Below are positions 7,545 to 16,351 of a DNA stretch of 64,000 nucleotides, piece after piece. The stretch comes from an uncultured Sphingomonadaceae bacterium. GTDB lineage: Bacteria > Pseudomonadota > Alphaproteobacteria > Sphingomonadales > Sphingomonadaceae. Position numbers and translations under genes: made by a program. The number at the start of each line of letters is the position of its first letter. The first letter of the stretch is position 1. The notes under the pieces are model-generated. The model saw only the letters and a list, made by a program, of their open reading frames with translations. It was not told the DNA's origin and made no database searches. The DNA lies in NCBI GenBank assembly GCA_947493215.1, contig CANLQE010000004.1:124001-188000 (forward strand), read 5' to 3'.

Positions 7545-7862
7545 TTACCCTTCACTCCATTTTAGTTGGCTGGCATCTACCACATCGCCTCCCAAATGTT
7601 TGACGAATGCCGTCCTGATGGCATCCTTATGCTTTTGCCAAATTTCAATATCAGAGTTCGGGTCCATGTTGTCTGCCAAGAAAACCCATTCCACAAATTG
7701 ATCGGCTGTTACCTCTCCAGTTTCGGGTATCAGATCATCGACATGCAATGGCTTGTCATTCTTCACGCAGCCGCAGAAACCCCAATCTACGCAAACACAA
7801 TGCATCAACGCATCATATGCGGCTTTTCTGGAAGTGGCGTTTTCTTGGGATGTATTGGACAT
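7545..7862 (-). CDS. Conserved hypothetical protein
   Basis: A 105-residue soluble protein with an HCVCVDWGFCGC motif near residues 21-32, a GEVTADQFVEWVFLAD segment and a C-terminal helix. Four cysteines in the N-terminal motif could hold a metal or be structural. The pattern resembles small uncharacterised proteins of sphingomonads and other alphaproteobacteria, from memory; no function is known to me. The upstream region has only a weak ribosome binding site. It is flanked by repeat copies at 7492-7524 and 7909-7978. Confidence 0.6.
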   Translation of the reverse strand: MSNTSQENATSRKAAYDALMHCVCVDWGFCGCVKNDKPLHVDDLIPETGEVTADQFVEWVFLADNMDPNSDIEIWQKHKDAIRTAFVKHLGGDVVDASQLKWSEG

Positions 7863-7908
7863 AGACTGGCAATTACCAAAAATCCGCCTGCATTGAAATC
7901 GACAAGTG

Positions 7909-7978
7909 CTAGTGTCCGCTTTCGGGATGAAGCAGACACAACGCTAATGTCTGCTATGGACGCAAAAGCGGACATTAG
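7909..7978 (-). repeat. Complete 70-bp copy of the TGTCCGCTTT repeat family
   Basis: One of the best-preserved copies. CTAGTGTCCGCTTT, loop CGGGAT, GAAGCAGACACAAC; then GCTAATGTCTGCTATG, loop GACGC, AAAAGCGGACATTAG. The outer ends are complementary to each other as well. It lies between the divergent starts at 7862 and 8075. The plus-strand frame reads SVRFRDEADTTLMSAM, so the open frame at 7566-8033 is repeat-derived. Confidence 0.9.
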
Positions 7979-8074
7979 AATGTGGCTTCCGCCATATCTC
8001 GGACAAGCAACGCGAGCGTTTAGAGTCGCTTAGCCAATTGAATTCCGGTCGTCGGGGGGCCATTGTTTAAAAAG

Positions 8075-8620
8075 ATGGATAAAACTAAAAACAAAGAGGA
8101 ACTGGGCCGCCGTACACTTTGGTTGTCTGCGATATCTGATGCTGGAAAGTTGCTAGAGGTTGCTCAAAGAAACAAATTAGAATCGGTGCAGATTTCCAAG
8201 AGTGGAGTAACTGAAACCAACCAAACCAAGTGGCTGGATTTGTTAGAGAGCGATAGAGCTTGTGTCTCTCTCGCAATTATCAGTTTCTGTAAGCTATACA
8301 ATACGGGTGACGGGCATACCAATGCAGCAACGTCGAATTCTCCGGGTGTAACGAAAACTCAACTCGACCAGCTGACAGGCGAAGCCTTTCCTGATGCCGC
8401 TGACTTGGGAAAGTTCAAAGAGCTGCGCGAACAATTGAAATACATTCGAGACAATCTTCTCGCTCACTCTTCTGCCAAAGCGCACGAAGTTGAACACGAC
8501 CAGACCGGAGGCCTTGGTTCCAGGAACCATGGTGCGGGAGCTTGGGGAGATATCGATTTGGAGTTTTTCGAGCATGCGATGGGGCGGTTGCATCACGTGC
8601 TTATGAGAAATCTTAAATGA
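8075..8620 (+). CDS. Hypothetical protein, possible HEPN-like helical domain
   Basis: A 181-residue, mainly helical protein. The segment FKELREQLKYIRDNLLAHS near residues 127-145 has the R-x5-H arrangement that fits the RX4-6H signature of HEPN RNases and of AbiV- or AbiU2-like abortive-infection proteins. No nucleotidyltransferase partner is next to it, and flanking genes are unrelated orphans. ATG at 8075 is taken; a TTG at 8063 in the same frame sits directly behind a GGGGGG run and would add four residues. The HEPN assignment is an inference from one motif, so function is not established. Confidence 0.5.
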   Translation: MDKTKNKEELGRRTLWLSAISDAGKLLEVAQRNKLESVQISKSGVTETNQTKWLDLLESDRACVSLAIISFCKLYNTGDGHTNAATSNSPGVTKTQLDQLTGEAFPDAADLGKFKELREQLKYIRDNLLAHSSAKAHEVEHDQTGGLGSRNHGAGAWGDIDLEFFEHAMGRLHHVLMRNLK

Positions 8621-8669
8621 GTAGATCCATAACGTTATATCAAGTTTCAATTGATTCGAACACGTTTCC

Positions 8670-8726
8670 AGCGTCCGCTTTCGGGATAAAGCAGTCTAAA
8701 CGCTAGTGTCTGTTTTAACCACAAAA
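8670..8726 (-). repeat. Partly decayed two-hairpin repeat copy
   Basis: CAGCGTCCGCTTT, loop CGGGAT, AAAGCAGTCTAAACG is recognisable; the second half, CTAGTGTCTGTTTTAACCAC, is degenerate. It follows the 3' end of the gene ending at 8620. The rest of 8621-8937 is AT-rich and carries only the likely promoter of the next gene. Confidence 0.7.
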
Positions 8727-8937
8727 CCTATCCCGCTATCGACTTAGCTTCATGAGATGTCAGAATAGCTGTTGTCATTGAAGGCCAAAGGGTTTCGAAT
8801 TATTTATAGAGACCAACCGATCTGACAAGTCTATTGCCGTTCAACAAATAACGATAAATCAAGAATAACCTGCGCTGGTGGCAGAATGAGCTACCGTATA
8901 AATCGCCAAATAGTTTTAACTTTCTTCAGGGGTTTAC

Positions 8938-10152
8938 ATGACAGATCAGAAATTCGATATCATCGTTTATGGTGCCAGTAGCTTTGTCGGTCAAATTTTG
9001 ACCCGCTATATGCACGAGCAATTTGCCGATGGGTCAATAAGCTGGACGATCGCCGGGCGTTCCCAGAGCAAACTCGAGAAACTGAGCCATGACATCGGCT
9101 TGTCAGACATTGAAATTCTGTTAGCCGATGCGAGCGACGAGGACGCGCTAAAGGCGATGTGCAGGCGCGGCAAAGTCGTAATTTCGACTGTAGGGCCTTA
9201 TGCGCTTTATGGGGATACACTGGTTAAGGTTTGTGCCGAATCTGGAACCCATTATTGTGACCTCACTGGGGAACCGCAATGGATCCGGAAAATGCAGGAG
9301 CGCTATGCACAAGCTGCGCAGGAGACCGGCGCATTGATCGTGCATTGTTGCGGTTTTGACTCGATCCCATCAGATCTAGGCGTGCATTTCTTACAACAAC
9401 AGGCCTCACAGAAATTTGGTCAAACGTGCAACCATATCAATATGAGGGTAGCGAAACTGAAGGGCGGCGCATCCGGCGGCACGATCGCGAGTATCATCAA
9501 TATGGTCAAGGAAGCTGCGGGCGACGCAGAATTGCGCCGGCAATTGCAGGATCCCTATAGCTTATGCCCGCAAGATCACAGCTTTACTGCACAGCAACGC
9601 GACGTAAAAATGACCTATGATGATGAGTATGACAGTTGGATTGCACCCTTTGTGATGGCAGCCATCAACACCCGCGTGGTGCACCGTTCTAATGCTTTGA
9701 CTCGCAATAGTTACGGCACCGACTTTATGTATGAAGAAGCGATGGTGACGGGCAAGGACGGGCGGGGGAAACGGATGGCCCGGGTAACGGCCTGGGGCAT
9801 GAATCTATTCATGGTCGGTCTGGCCGTGCCACCGGTTCGTTGGCTGCTGGAAAATTATATACTGCCCAAGCCCGGCGAGGGCCCTAGTGAAAAAGACCAA
9901 CTGGAAGGTGAATATAACCTCGTATTTTTGGGCACAACAGCGGCTGGTGATAAGATAAATTGCCGCGTAACTGGTGACCGCGATCCGGGCTATGGGTCGA
10001 CCGCAAAGATGCTGGCGCAGGCCGCCGCTTGTCTGGCGCAAGATGTCCCGGAGGATACAAAGGGTGGTTTCTGGACACCGGCTTCGGTATTGGGCGATAA
10101 ACTCATCGAACGATTGCGTAAGCACGCCGGCCTCACATTTGACCTTGAGTAG
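8938..10152 (+). CDS. Saccharopine dehydrogenase-like NAD(P)-binding oxidoreductase
   Basis: This 404-residue protein begins with a Rossmann fold (IIVYGASSFVGQILTRYM, with GASSFVG at residues 13-19), an AGRS phosphate-binding strand, the VISTVGPYALYG segment and the HYCDLTGEPQW and HCCGFDSIPSDLG motifs of the saccharopine dehydrogenase/trans-acting enoyl reductase family. In mycobacteria related proteins reduce enoyl groups during lipid synthesis; human SCCPDH is a homologue. The actual substrate here is unknown. AGGGG lies nine bases before the ATG. It is convergent with the acylase gene; a decayed repeat lies between them. Confidence 0.85.
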   Translation: MTDQKFDIIVYGASSFVGQILTRYMHEQFADGSISWTIAGRSQSKLEKLSHDIGLSDIEILLADASDEDALKAMCRRGKVVISTVGPYALYGDTLVKVCAESGTHYCDLTGEPQWIRKMQERYAQAAQETGALIVHCCGFDSIPSDLGVHFLQQQASQKFGQTCNHINMRVAKLKGGASGGTIASIINMVKEAAGDAELRRQLQDPYSLCPQDHSFTAQQRDVKMTYDDEYDSWIAPFVMAAINTRVVHRSNALTRNSYGTDFMYEEAMVTGKDGRGKRMARVTAWGMNLFMVGLAVPPVRWLLENYILPKPGEGPSEKDQLEGEYNLVFLGTTAAGDKINCRVTGDRDPGYGSTAKMLAQAAACLAQDVPEDTKGGFWTPASVLGDKLIERLRKHAGLTFDLE

Positions 10153-10267
10153 ATAAGACGACCTTTTCACGTTATTACTCTGTGTAAGCCCGGCGGTCGG
10201 TGCATATTCATTGAGGATGGTGGTTGATCAAAATTTGATTAACTGGCTCGCTATTTATCGCTGAAAT

Positions 10268-10325
10268 ATCATCCGTTTTCGGGATAAAGTAGAGATCAGG
10301 CTAACATCCGCTTTGGAATAGACAA
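10268..10325 (-). repeat. Decayed two-hairpin repeat copy between convergent genes
   Basis: ATCATCCGTTTTCGGGAT followed by AAAGTAGAGATCAGG, then CTAACATCCGCTTTGG and AATAGACA. Both halves carry several changes. It lies between the 3' ends at 10152 and 10427. Confidence 0.6.
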
Positions 10326-10426
10326 TCGAGCGCACATAATCACCTAAAGACGACGTGACCAACCACCATTCAAAATGGCGTATCATTCTGAATGGCTTAC
10401 CTCAAACATGGATATGCTTATCCGCT

Positions 10427-12613
10427 CTATCTTTCACGACCAGGCCTATAACGCCTAGTTGCAACTGCTTCAATCTCACGGCGATCAAACAACGCGGTAC
10501 GCCACTTTTCCGAAGCAAAAAGCTTAGCTTGATCCGCATAATGGGGCGAGTTCCTATCCGATGTGGTATTTCCAAATTGATGGATGACGTTTGCACTCTG
10601 TTTGCCATTTCGGTCCCATTCAACCATCGCAATCCATGTATCACCAGCGATTGCATGTAGTTTTCCATCATCCCTGATTTCAGCAGGGTAGATAGCACGC
10701 AAAGTGTCTGATGCGCCGCTGACCGGCAGATTAAGGTCTCCGCGCACCAGCCGGTTGACCTCTCCCCATTCGGGATCAATACGGCCGTAATGTGTGTTGA
10801 GATATTCCACAGCCTCGCGAAACGCATTTAGTGGTTCGGGAGCCGGTATTTTTGTGAACCTTGCGGTAATTTCGTGGACAACGGTTAGGCCGCCAAGTGC
10901 TGCATGGCGATTTTTAATGTCCATTTGGCGATCCCAGGCAGCCAAATGTTTCGCCGCCGCTGCCAACTCTGGTTCAGCGCTCCAATCATGTTTAAGAACC
11001 GCTGTCACCACCTTGTCGGCCTGAGATCCTTTTGCATATCCCGTATCAAACTTTATCGCGAGCAGGGCAGCGCGATCGATTTTAGAAACCCCGTCCATCA
11101 GTTCCATGATGCGCAATGAGCGATTGGTTTGATCGGTTTGCAATCCCATCGATTTTGGAAAATCTTCTGGTTTCAAATTGTCCGGGCCATCGGTGGCGTC
11201 ATATGGCTGGTTATTTGAGTTGAAGATAAAACCTGATTTTGGATTGAGCAATATCGGTACAGCGTCATAAGGGCGATAGCCGTCCCAAATGAGATCGGAG
11301 CGATCGCCGGGCATGTCCTTCGTCCAATCCCAACCTTCGATGCGATTGGGATATTGCCCGTTATGGATGAATGCGATCGTCCCCTCTCTATCGGCGTAAA
11401 TATAGTTAATGCTAGGCAATGCATTCATCGACATAGCCGCATTAAATTCTTCCCAGTTTTTTGCTTTGTTGAGTTTTAGCCGTTGCTCGCTTTGGCGCAT
11501 TTCGCCCATACCTGCGTAGCGGATCGCAAAACTGCCCTTTTCAGATTGAATCACAGGACCATGCTTGGACCGCAAAACATCTCGCTTTGCTGTATAGGCG
11601 AATGGTCCAAATATTTTGATTCTGATCTTGGCGGTCTTAACTTCGAAGTCCTCCCATTTGCCATCAAGCTTATATTGTTTTTCATTCTCCGGATTGATCA
11701 CAAGTTTATAGACGTCGCTTAGATCAGGATTACTGACCGTGTTCGCCCAGCCAAGATCGCGGTTAAACCCATGCAATACCATAGGTGATCCAGGAAACAT
11801 GCCGCCCTGGATATCCAAACCCTCTTCGGACACCATATGTGCTTCCCACCAGGCAACGGGACCCTCCATCGGTTGATGAGAATTGATCATCAAACGCGTG
11901 GCGCCATCACCTGAGCGTGATGGTGCGACGGCAAATGCGTTTGATCCGCGTGGTGGCGCCCGACGCGGAGAAACCATCCATGCCGTTTCCCCGGTTCCGG
12001 GGTCGAGTGCTATTTCCGCCATCCGATCATCGGAAAACAGTTCCAGCAATGTGCCATCCAAGCCATAGAAGAAGGGCGTTTTAAACAGGGAGCCAGCGAT
12101 GACATCTTTGCTTTTAAAGGGTGCGAGACCAGGCATTATCTTGTCCGGATTTTCAGCCGCGAATAGGTTCAACCCAGCGACATAGGCATCGGCGATTGCT
12201 TTGACCTCAGCAGAAACTTCGCTTTCATATTTGGCATCGACCGTATCCCAAACGTCAAAAAGGGCGACAATGTAATCGGTAGGTGCTCCGTCGCTGCCTT
12301 TATATCTAGCCAACAACCCACGCGTCGCGGCGACACTTTCCTGAATTGTCAGAAAATCATCTTCGGCATGGGCGTAGGCCACACCAAATGTAACGTCTGC
12401 ATCCGTTTTTCCATAGATATGCGGGACGCCATAGTTGTCGCGAATAATCTCCGCATCATATTTATCCGCATCAGCTGATAGAATTTCCGACGAAGGATTA
12501 TCCGGCAGAGGATCCCACAAAAAAACCGCTGCTGCGAATAGGCCAAGGAACAGCAGGACGCCGCTCCATTTTAGTCCGCGCTTCCATTGCATTTTTATTG
12601 ACCCACACTTCAT
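10427..12613 (-). CDS. Penicillin acylase family amidohydrolase (Ntn hydrolase)
   Basis: A 728-residue precursor with an N-terminal membrane or signal segment (residues 17-33), an alpha-chain region with IIRDNYGVPHIYG and GVAYAHAEDD, and the Ntn-hydrolase cleavage site PRGSNAF with the predicted N-terminal nucleophile Ser224. The beta chain shows HQPMEGPVAWWEAHM, GFNRDLGWANTVS and SINYIYADREG, all typical of the family, which includes penicillin G acylase, cephalosporin acylases and acyl-homoserine-lactone acylases. Autocleavage between Gly223 and Ser224 would give the mature heterodimer in the periplasm. Substrate cannot be read from the sequence: quorum-signal hydrolysis or cleavage of an amide in a catabolic route are both possible. 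Length fits the family. Confidence 0.9.
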   Translation of the reverse strand: MKCGSIKMQWKRGLKWSGVLLFLGLFAAAVFLWDPLPDNPSSEILSADADKYDAEIIRDNYGVPHIYGKTDADVTFGVAYAHAEDDFLTIQESVAATRGLLARYKGSDGAPTDYIVALFDVWDTVDAKYESEVSAEVKAIADAYVAGLNLFAAENPDKIMPGLAPFKSKDVIAGSLFKTPFFYGLDGTLLELFSDDRMAEIALDPGTGETAWMVSPRRAPPRGSNAFAVAPSRSGDGATRLMINSHQPMEGPVAWWEAHMVSEEGLDIQGGMFPGSPMVLHGFNRDLGWANTVSNPDLSDVYKLVINPENEKQYKLDGKWEDFEVKTAKIRIKIFGPFAYTAKRDVLRSKHGPVIQSEKGSFAIRYAGMGEMRQSEQRLKLNKAKNWEEFNAAMSMNALPSINYIYADREGTIAFIHNGQYPNRIEGWDWTKDMPGDRSDLIWDGYRPYDAVPILLNPKSGFIFNSNNQPYDATDGPDNLKPEDFPKSMGLQTDQTNRSLRIMELMDGVSKIDRAALLAIKFDTGYAKGSQADKVVTAVLKHDWSAEPELAAAAKHLAAWDRQMDIKNRHAALGGLTVVHEITARFTKIPAPEPLNAFREAVEYLNTHYGRIDPEWGEVNRLVRGDLNLPVSGASDTLRAIYPAEIRDDGKLHAIAGDTWIAMVEWDRNGKQSANVIHQFGNTTSDRNSPHYADQAKLFASEKWRTALFDRREIEAVATRRYRPGRER

Positions 12614-12673
12614 TTATTTTCCAGCTTGCAAAGCATAGTTAGCATGAAGAAAAGTGCAATGCTCAGAGCGGTA

Positions 12674-12740
12674 AATGACTCGCTTTTGCGATGCCGGAGC
12701 CACGAATTCTAATGTTCGCTATGGGCGCAAAAGAGGACAG
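12674..12740 (-). repeat. Repeat copy between divergent acylase and oxygenase genes
   Basis: The right half is clear: CTAATGTTCGCTAT, loop GGGCGC, AAAAGAGGACA (12709-12740). The left half (ATGACTCGCTTTTGCGATG) is strongly decayed. It sits in the divergent promoter region of the genes starting at 12613 and 12892. Confidence 0.65.
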
Positions 12741-12891
12741 GCTGATTTTATCATTTCCGCAGTTTGAAGCCTTCAAATATTGTCCAATAGATGAGGAATT
12801 TCACTGTTTCATTTGCGAGTATACGTTGGTGATCCAAATCGATTAGTTTCTGCCAGAAGATATAAACCCGACTTTAATCTGGAGAATTTTT

Positions 12892-14340
12892 ATGGCTGAA
12901 GCCTTCTTTGAACACCCGTTCTTGACGGGCCACCATACACCAAACCGTATGGAAGTGGATGCACCAGATCTGATTGTTGAGGGTGAACTTCCTGATGACT
13001 TGGAAGGCATTTTTTATCGCAATGGGGCTGAACCGGCTTATCCGCCCCGGGAAGGCGATTACCATTGGTTCGACGGTGATGGGATGGTTTATGCCTTCCA
13101 TATCGTCAATGGACGCGTTTCGTTGCGCAATCGCTGGGTGCGCACAGAGAAGCTCGAAATGGAATTGGAATATGGTAGGCGCCTGTTCGGCCTTTTAGGT
13201 AACCCAATGACTGCTGATCCGTTGGCACAGGGAAAGTTGTACAATACCGGTAACACTAACGTCATACTACACGGCGGTAAATTACTCGCCCTGATGGAAG
13301 GGGCCCCAGCGGTTGAAATGAATCCGACGAGTTTGGCGACCGTGGGGGAAGAGCATTATGGTGGCACTATTACAACTACTTTTAGTGCGCATCCCAAGGT
13401 TGATCAATTTTCGGGGGAAATGATCAACATGGGCGGAATGCTATATGGCCCAGAGGGTAAGCCGCAGCTCCGCTATGACGTTATCAATAGTGATGGCAAG
13501 CCGACTAAAACTGAATTTGTAGATATGCCGCATTCGACATTGATGCACACACATTTAGTAAGCGAAAATTGGGTGGTCTTTCCGGTCATGCCGATTGACT
13601 TAAGCCCCGCCCGTGCTGCGAACGGCGGTCCGATGGTTGCCTGGGTAAACAACCGGCCCAGCAAATTGGCGCTGATGCCGCGAAATGGCACCGCGGATCA
13701 GGTGCGCTGGTTGGAAATGAACCCGCGTCATATGTATCACGAACTTAATGTCTGGGAAGAAGGCGACAAGTTGATCGCGGATGTTGCAACCGCAGCAGGT
13801 ACAGGCCTTTACCCTGATGAAGATGGTAACAAACTAAGCCATGCAGAAAGCAAATTGAGTCTGAGACGCTGGACGATTGATCTAAGCGGCAAGACCGATG
13901 ATGTGAAGGAAGAAGTTTTGAACGGAAGGGACATTCAATTCCCGCGCCCTGATGATCGTCTGATGACCCGGAAAACCCGGCATGGCTATTCAAACGTAAA
14001 TCTCCACTCTATCGATGGCCGGGTAGACGGTATGGATGGAGTGATCCATTTCGATACCGCCACGGGCGAAGAGGATATCTATCATTTCGGCGACGGTGCT
14101 GCTGTGGGAGAATTGATATTTGCTCCGCGGAAGGGGTCGACTGATGAGGCCGATGGCTATGCTATGACAATGGTTCACCGTCCTAACAGCGTGACCAGCG
14201 AGCTCGCGATCTTTGCGGCGAAGGATATATCGGCAGGCCCCATTGCGACTGTTCTCATTCCCTTTCGCGTACCTTCGGGATTTCACTGCAATTATTATGC
14301 GTCGGATAGCGCGCTTTATCAGCAAGCTATTGGGGGTTAG
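12892..14340 (+). CDS. Carotenoid/lignostilbene-type dioxygenase (RPE65 family)
   Basis: A 482-residue non-haem iron oxygenase that cleaves a conjugated C=C bond to two carbonyl products. The four iron-binding histidines are visible: His167 in SAHPKVD, His219 in LMHTHL, His283 in MYHELN and His465 in GFHCNYY. The N-terminal GIFYRNG and WFDGDGMVYAFHI motifs are standard for the family. In sphingomonads relatives include lignostilbene dioxygenases (stilbene to two aromatic aldehydes) and apocarotenoid oxygenases; WVRTEKLEME lines up with the lysine-containing segment of lignostilbene dioxygenases, which slightly favours a phenolic stilbene substrate. GGAG precedes the ATG. The stop overlaps the convergent aldehyde dehydrogenase by four bases, consistent with oxidation of the aldehyde product. 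Confidence 0.9.
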   Translation: MAEAFFEHPFLTGHHTPNRMEVDAPDLIVEGELPDDLEGIFYRNGAEPAYPPREGDYHWFDGDGMVYAFHIVNGRVSLRNRWVRTEKLEMELEYGRRLFGLLGNPMTADPLAQGKLYNTGNTNVILHGGKLLALMEGAPAVEMNPTSLATVGEEHYGGTITTTFSAHPKVDQFSGEMINMGGMLYGPEGKPQLRYDVINSDGKPTKTEFVDMPHSTLMHTHLVSENWVVFPVMPIDLSPARAANGGPMVAWVNNRPSKLALMPRNGTADQVRWLEMNPRHMYHELNVWEEGDKLIADVATAAGTGLYPDEDGNKLSHAESKLSLRRWTIDLSGKTDDVKEEVLNGRDIQFPRPDDRLMTRKTRHGYSNVNLHSIDGRVDGMDGVIHFDTATGEEDIYHFGDGAAVGELIFAPRKGSTDEADGYAMTMVHRPNSVTSELAIFAAKDISAGPIATVLIPFRVPSGFHCNYYASDSALYQQAIGG

Positions 14341-15770
14341 TCGGCAAGTCCGCTCATCAACGAATATTTGACTTCAAGATATTCATCGATGCCATAATGT
14401 GAACCTTCACGGCCGATGCCGGATTCCTTTATACCGCCAAAAGGGGCCAACTCGCTGGACAAAATCCCATCATTGGCCGCGACCATGCCATATTCCAGCT
14501 TTTCTGTAACGCGCCATACACGTCCCAAGTCACGGGCATAAAAATAAGCAGCCAACCCATAAGGAGTGTCATTGGCAATTTTAATGGCCTCTTCTTCGTC
14601 GGTAAAGCGGATCACCGACACAATCGGACCGAAGACTTCTTTCTGTGCAATTTCCATATCTTGCGTAACATCGGTCAACACGGTTGGGGAATAATATAGC
14701 TTGCCAAGGTCATGCGGCTTGCCGCCGACGATGGGTTTTGCTCCTTCTGCAAGTGCATTATGGACCAATGCAGACACCCCTCTCATCGCCTTTTCCGAAA
14801 TAAGTGGTCCAATCTGCGTTCCTTCGGCGGCGCCATCACCGACTTTCAATGCAGCAGTTCGTGCTACGATCCGTTCCAAAAATGCGTCATAAACACCGTC
14901 TTGGATGAGGACGCGGTTGGCACAGACACAGGTTTGACCAGCATTGCGGAATTTGCTCGCCATCAACCCTTCGATGGCGGCATCAAGGTCCGCGTCGTCG
15001 AACACGATGAATGGTGCATTGCCGCCCAATTCAAGGCTGAGCCGCTTTAGCGTGCTCGCAGATTGCGACATCAGCAACTTACCTACTGCAGTAGAGCCGG
15101 TGAAGCTTAATTTGCGAATGGTTTTACTCTCGCAGAACAATCGTCCCATGGCTTCGGGATCGGTGGTGGGGACAACGCGGAAAAGGCCGTCAGGCAATCC
15201 TGCCTGTTTAGACATATCCTCGAGAACCAGAGCCGATAATGGCGTCAGTTCGGCCGGCTTTAAGATTATTGAGCAGCCCGCTGCAAGAGCCGGGGCCACT
15301 TTGCGCGTTATCATTGCAACTGGGAAGTTCCATGGAGTAATAGCTGCACAGGTTCCGACCGGCTGCTTCAGGACCAATATGCGCTTACCGTCCGCAAAAC
15401 TCGGAATAACGTCACCATATGTGCGCTTCCCTTCTTCTGCGAACCATTCAACAAAGTTCGCGCCATACGCGACTTCACCCATAGATTCAGCAACTGGTTT
15501 GCCGCATTCAGCGGTTATGATTTGTGCCAGTTCTTGTTGATGAGACATTATGAGATCAAACCAACAACGCAATATTTTGGCTCGCTCCTTTGCTGGACGC
15601 GCCGCCCAAGCGTGGCGAGCAATATCCGCTTCATCAATGATTGCGGCAACAGTCTCCGGATTGAAACTCCGGACATTGCCGATCAGTGATCCATCGGCGG
15701 GATTAGTTACAGCCAATTGACATAGAGCGTTGTCCGATGTGAGAAGGTGAGGTTTTAGAAGCGATTCCAT
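14337..15770 (-). CDS. NAD(P)-dependent aldehyde dehydrogenase, succinate-semialdehyde dehydrogenase-like
   Basis: A 477-residue member of the aldehyde dehydrogenase superfamily, closest in pattern to GabD/SSADH: TPWNFP, LSFTGSTAVGK, catalytic Glu247 in LELGG, catalytic Cys281 in GQTCVCANR, and the C-terminal PFGGIKESGIGREGS. It oxidises an aldehyde to the acid. The frame stays open upstream to 16052, but the family starts at MESLLKPH (15770); the upstream 94 residues belong to an unrelated lipoprotein signal and repeat sequence. Next to the dioxygenase it is a good candidate to oxidise the aldehyde formed there, although SSADH-like enzymes have broad substrates. Confidence 0.9.
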   Translation of the reverse strand: MESLLKPHLLTSDNALCQLAVTNPADGSLIGNVRSFNPETVAAIIDEADIARHAWAARPAKERAKILRCWFDLIMSHQQELAQIITAECGKPVAESMGEVAYGANFVEWFAEEGKRTYGDVIPSFADGKRILVLKQPVGTCAAITPWNFPVAMITRKVAPALAAGCSIILKPAELTPLSALVLEDMSKQAGLPDGLFRVVPTTDPEAMGRLFCESKTIRKLSFTGSTAVGKLLMSQSASTLKRLSLELGGNAPFIVFDDADLDAAIEGLMASKFRNAGQTCVCANRVLIQDGVYDAFLERIVARTAALKVGDGAAEGTQIGPLISEKAMRGVSALVHNALAEGAKPIVGGKPHDLGKLYYSPTVLTDVTQDMEIAQKEVFGPIVSVIRFTDEEEAIKIANDTPYGLAAYFYARDLGRVWRVTEKLEYGMVAANDGILSSELAPFGGIKESGIGREGSHYGIDEYLEVKYSLMSGLAD

Positions 15771-15892
15771 GGTGTCCAATCCAACGCCGCTCAGATGGTT
15801 AAAATAATGTAAATTTTGGAAGCAGCCTATGGGAGACCATACATGAAGAGCCTCTATCCAATCACTCGCCAATTTGAATAGGGGCGTAATCT

Positions 15893-15925
15893 CTAATGTC
15901 CACTTTCGGACAGCAGAGCAGACAG
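15893..15925 (+). repeat. Degenerate half-copy of the TGTCCGCTTT repeat
   Basis: CTAATGTCCACTTTCGG followed by ACAGCAGAGCAGACAG. It lies at the 3' side of a lipoprotein remnant and 120 bases upstream of the aldehyde dehydrogenase start. Confidence 0.6.
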
Positions 15926-16052
15926 CTCCACACTTTCCTTCGGTAGTGACCAATTTCATTGTATCATCAGGAGATATTATTTGTGATTGGTATTGTAAAT
16001 CCGAACACCCTACCAAACCAAAAGCCAAAAGAAGACTGAATCTCCTTACCAT
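15926..16052 (-). pseudogene. Truncated lipoprotein remnant
   Basis: From 16052 downwards the minus strand encodes MVRRFSLLLAFGLVGCSD, a clear lipoprotein signal peptide with lipobox LVGC, followed by about 22 polar residues. The frame then enters the half-repeat at 15893-15925 and runs, without a stop, into the aldehyde dehydrogenase. No mature domain is recognisable. It looks like the 5' stub of a lipoprotein gene cut off at the repeat. An intact short lipoprotein fused in frame by chance cannot be excluded, but the downstream 50 residues show no domain. Confidence 0.45.
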
Positions 16053-16192
16053 CTCAATGATTGCTTATTCCGATTGTCAGCAACGAAGTTTCGGCCAACC
16101 CGTGACATCAAGGTTTCATAAGCTATTCGCTAAATTTTTTCTGCGATCATTTTTACTTTGTATCGCAGCACCCTGAGCAATCATAGTCACTT

Positions 16193-16262
16193 TTAATGTC
16201 CGCTTTTGCGCCCAAAGCAGACACTAGCCTTACGTCTGCTTTATCCAGAAAGCGGACATTAG
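16193..16262 (+). repeat. Complete 70-bp copy of the TGTCCGCTTT repeat family
   Basis: Best-preserved copy in this orientation: TTAATGTCCGCTTTTG, CGCCC, AAAGCAGACACTAG; then CCTTACGTCTGCTTT, ATCCAG, AAAGCGGACATTAG. It lies about 90 bases past the stop of the SDR gene (minus strand, stop at 16352) and would be transcribed as two successive hairpins. Confidence 0.9.
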
Positions 16263-16351
16263 CAATCTACGAATTAGACTAGCCAGTAGCAAATATTTTT
16301 GCATTTCTTTTCCTTTCATTCAGGCGGCGCGAAACTGAAGTGCAAACAACC

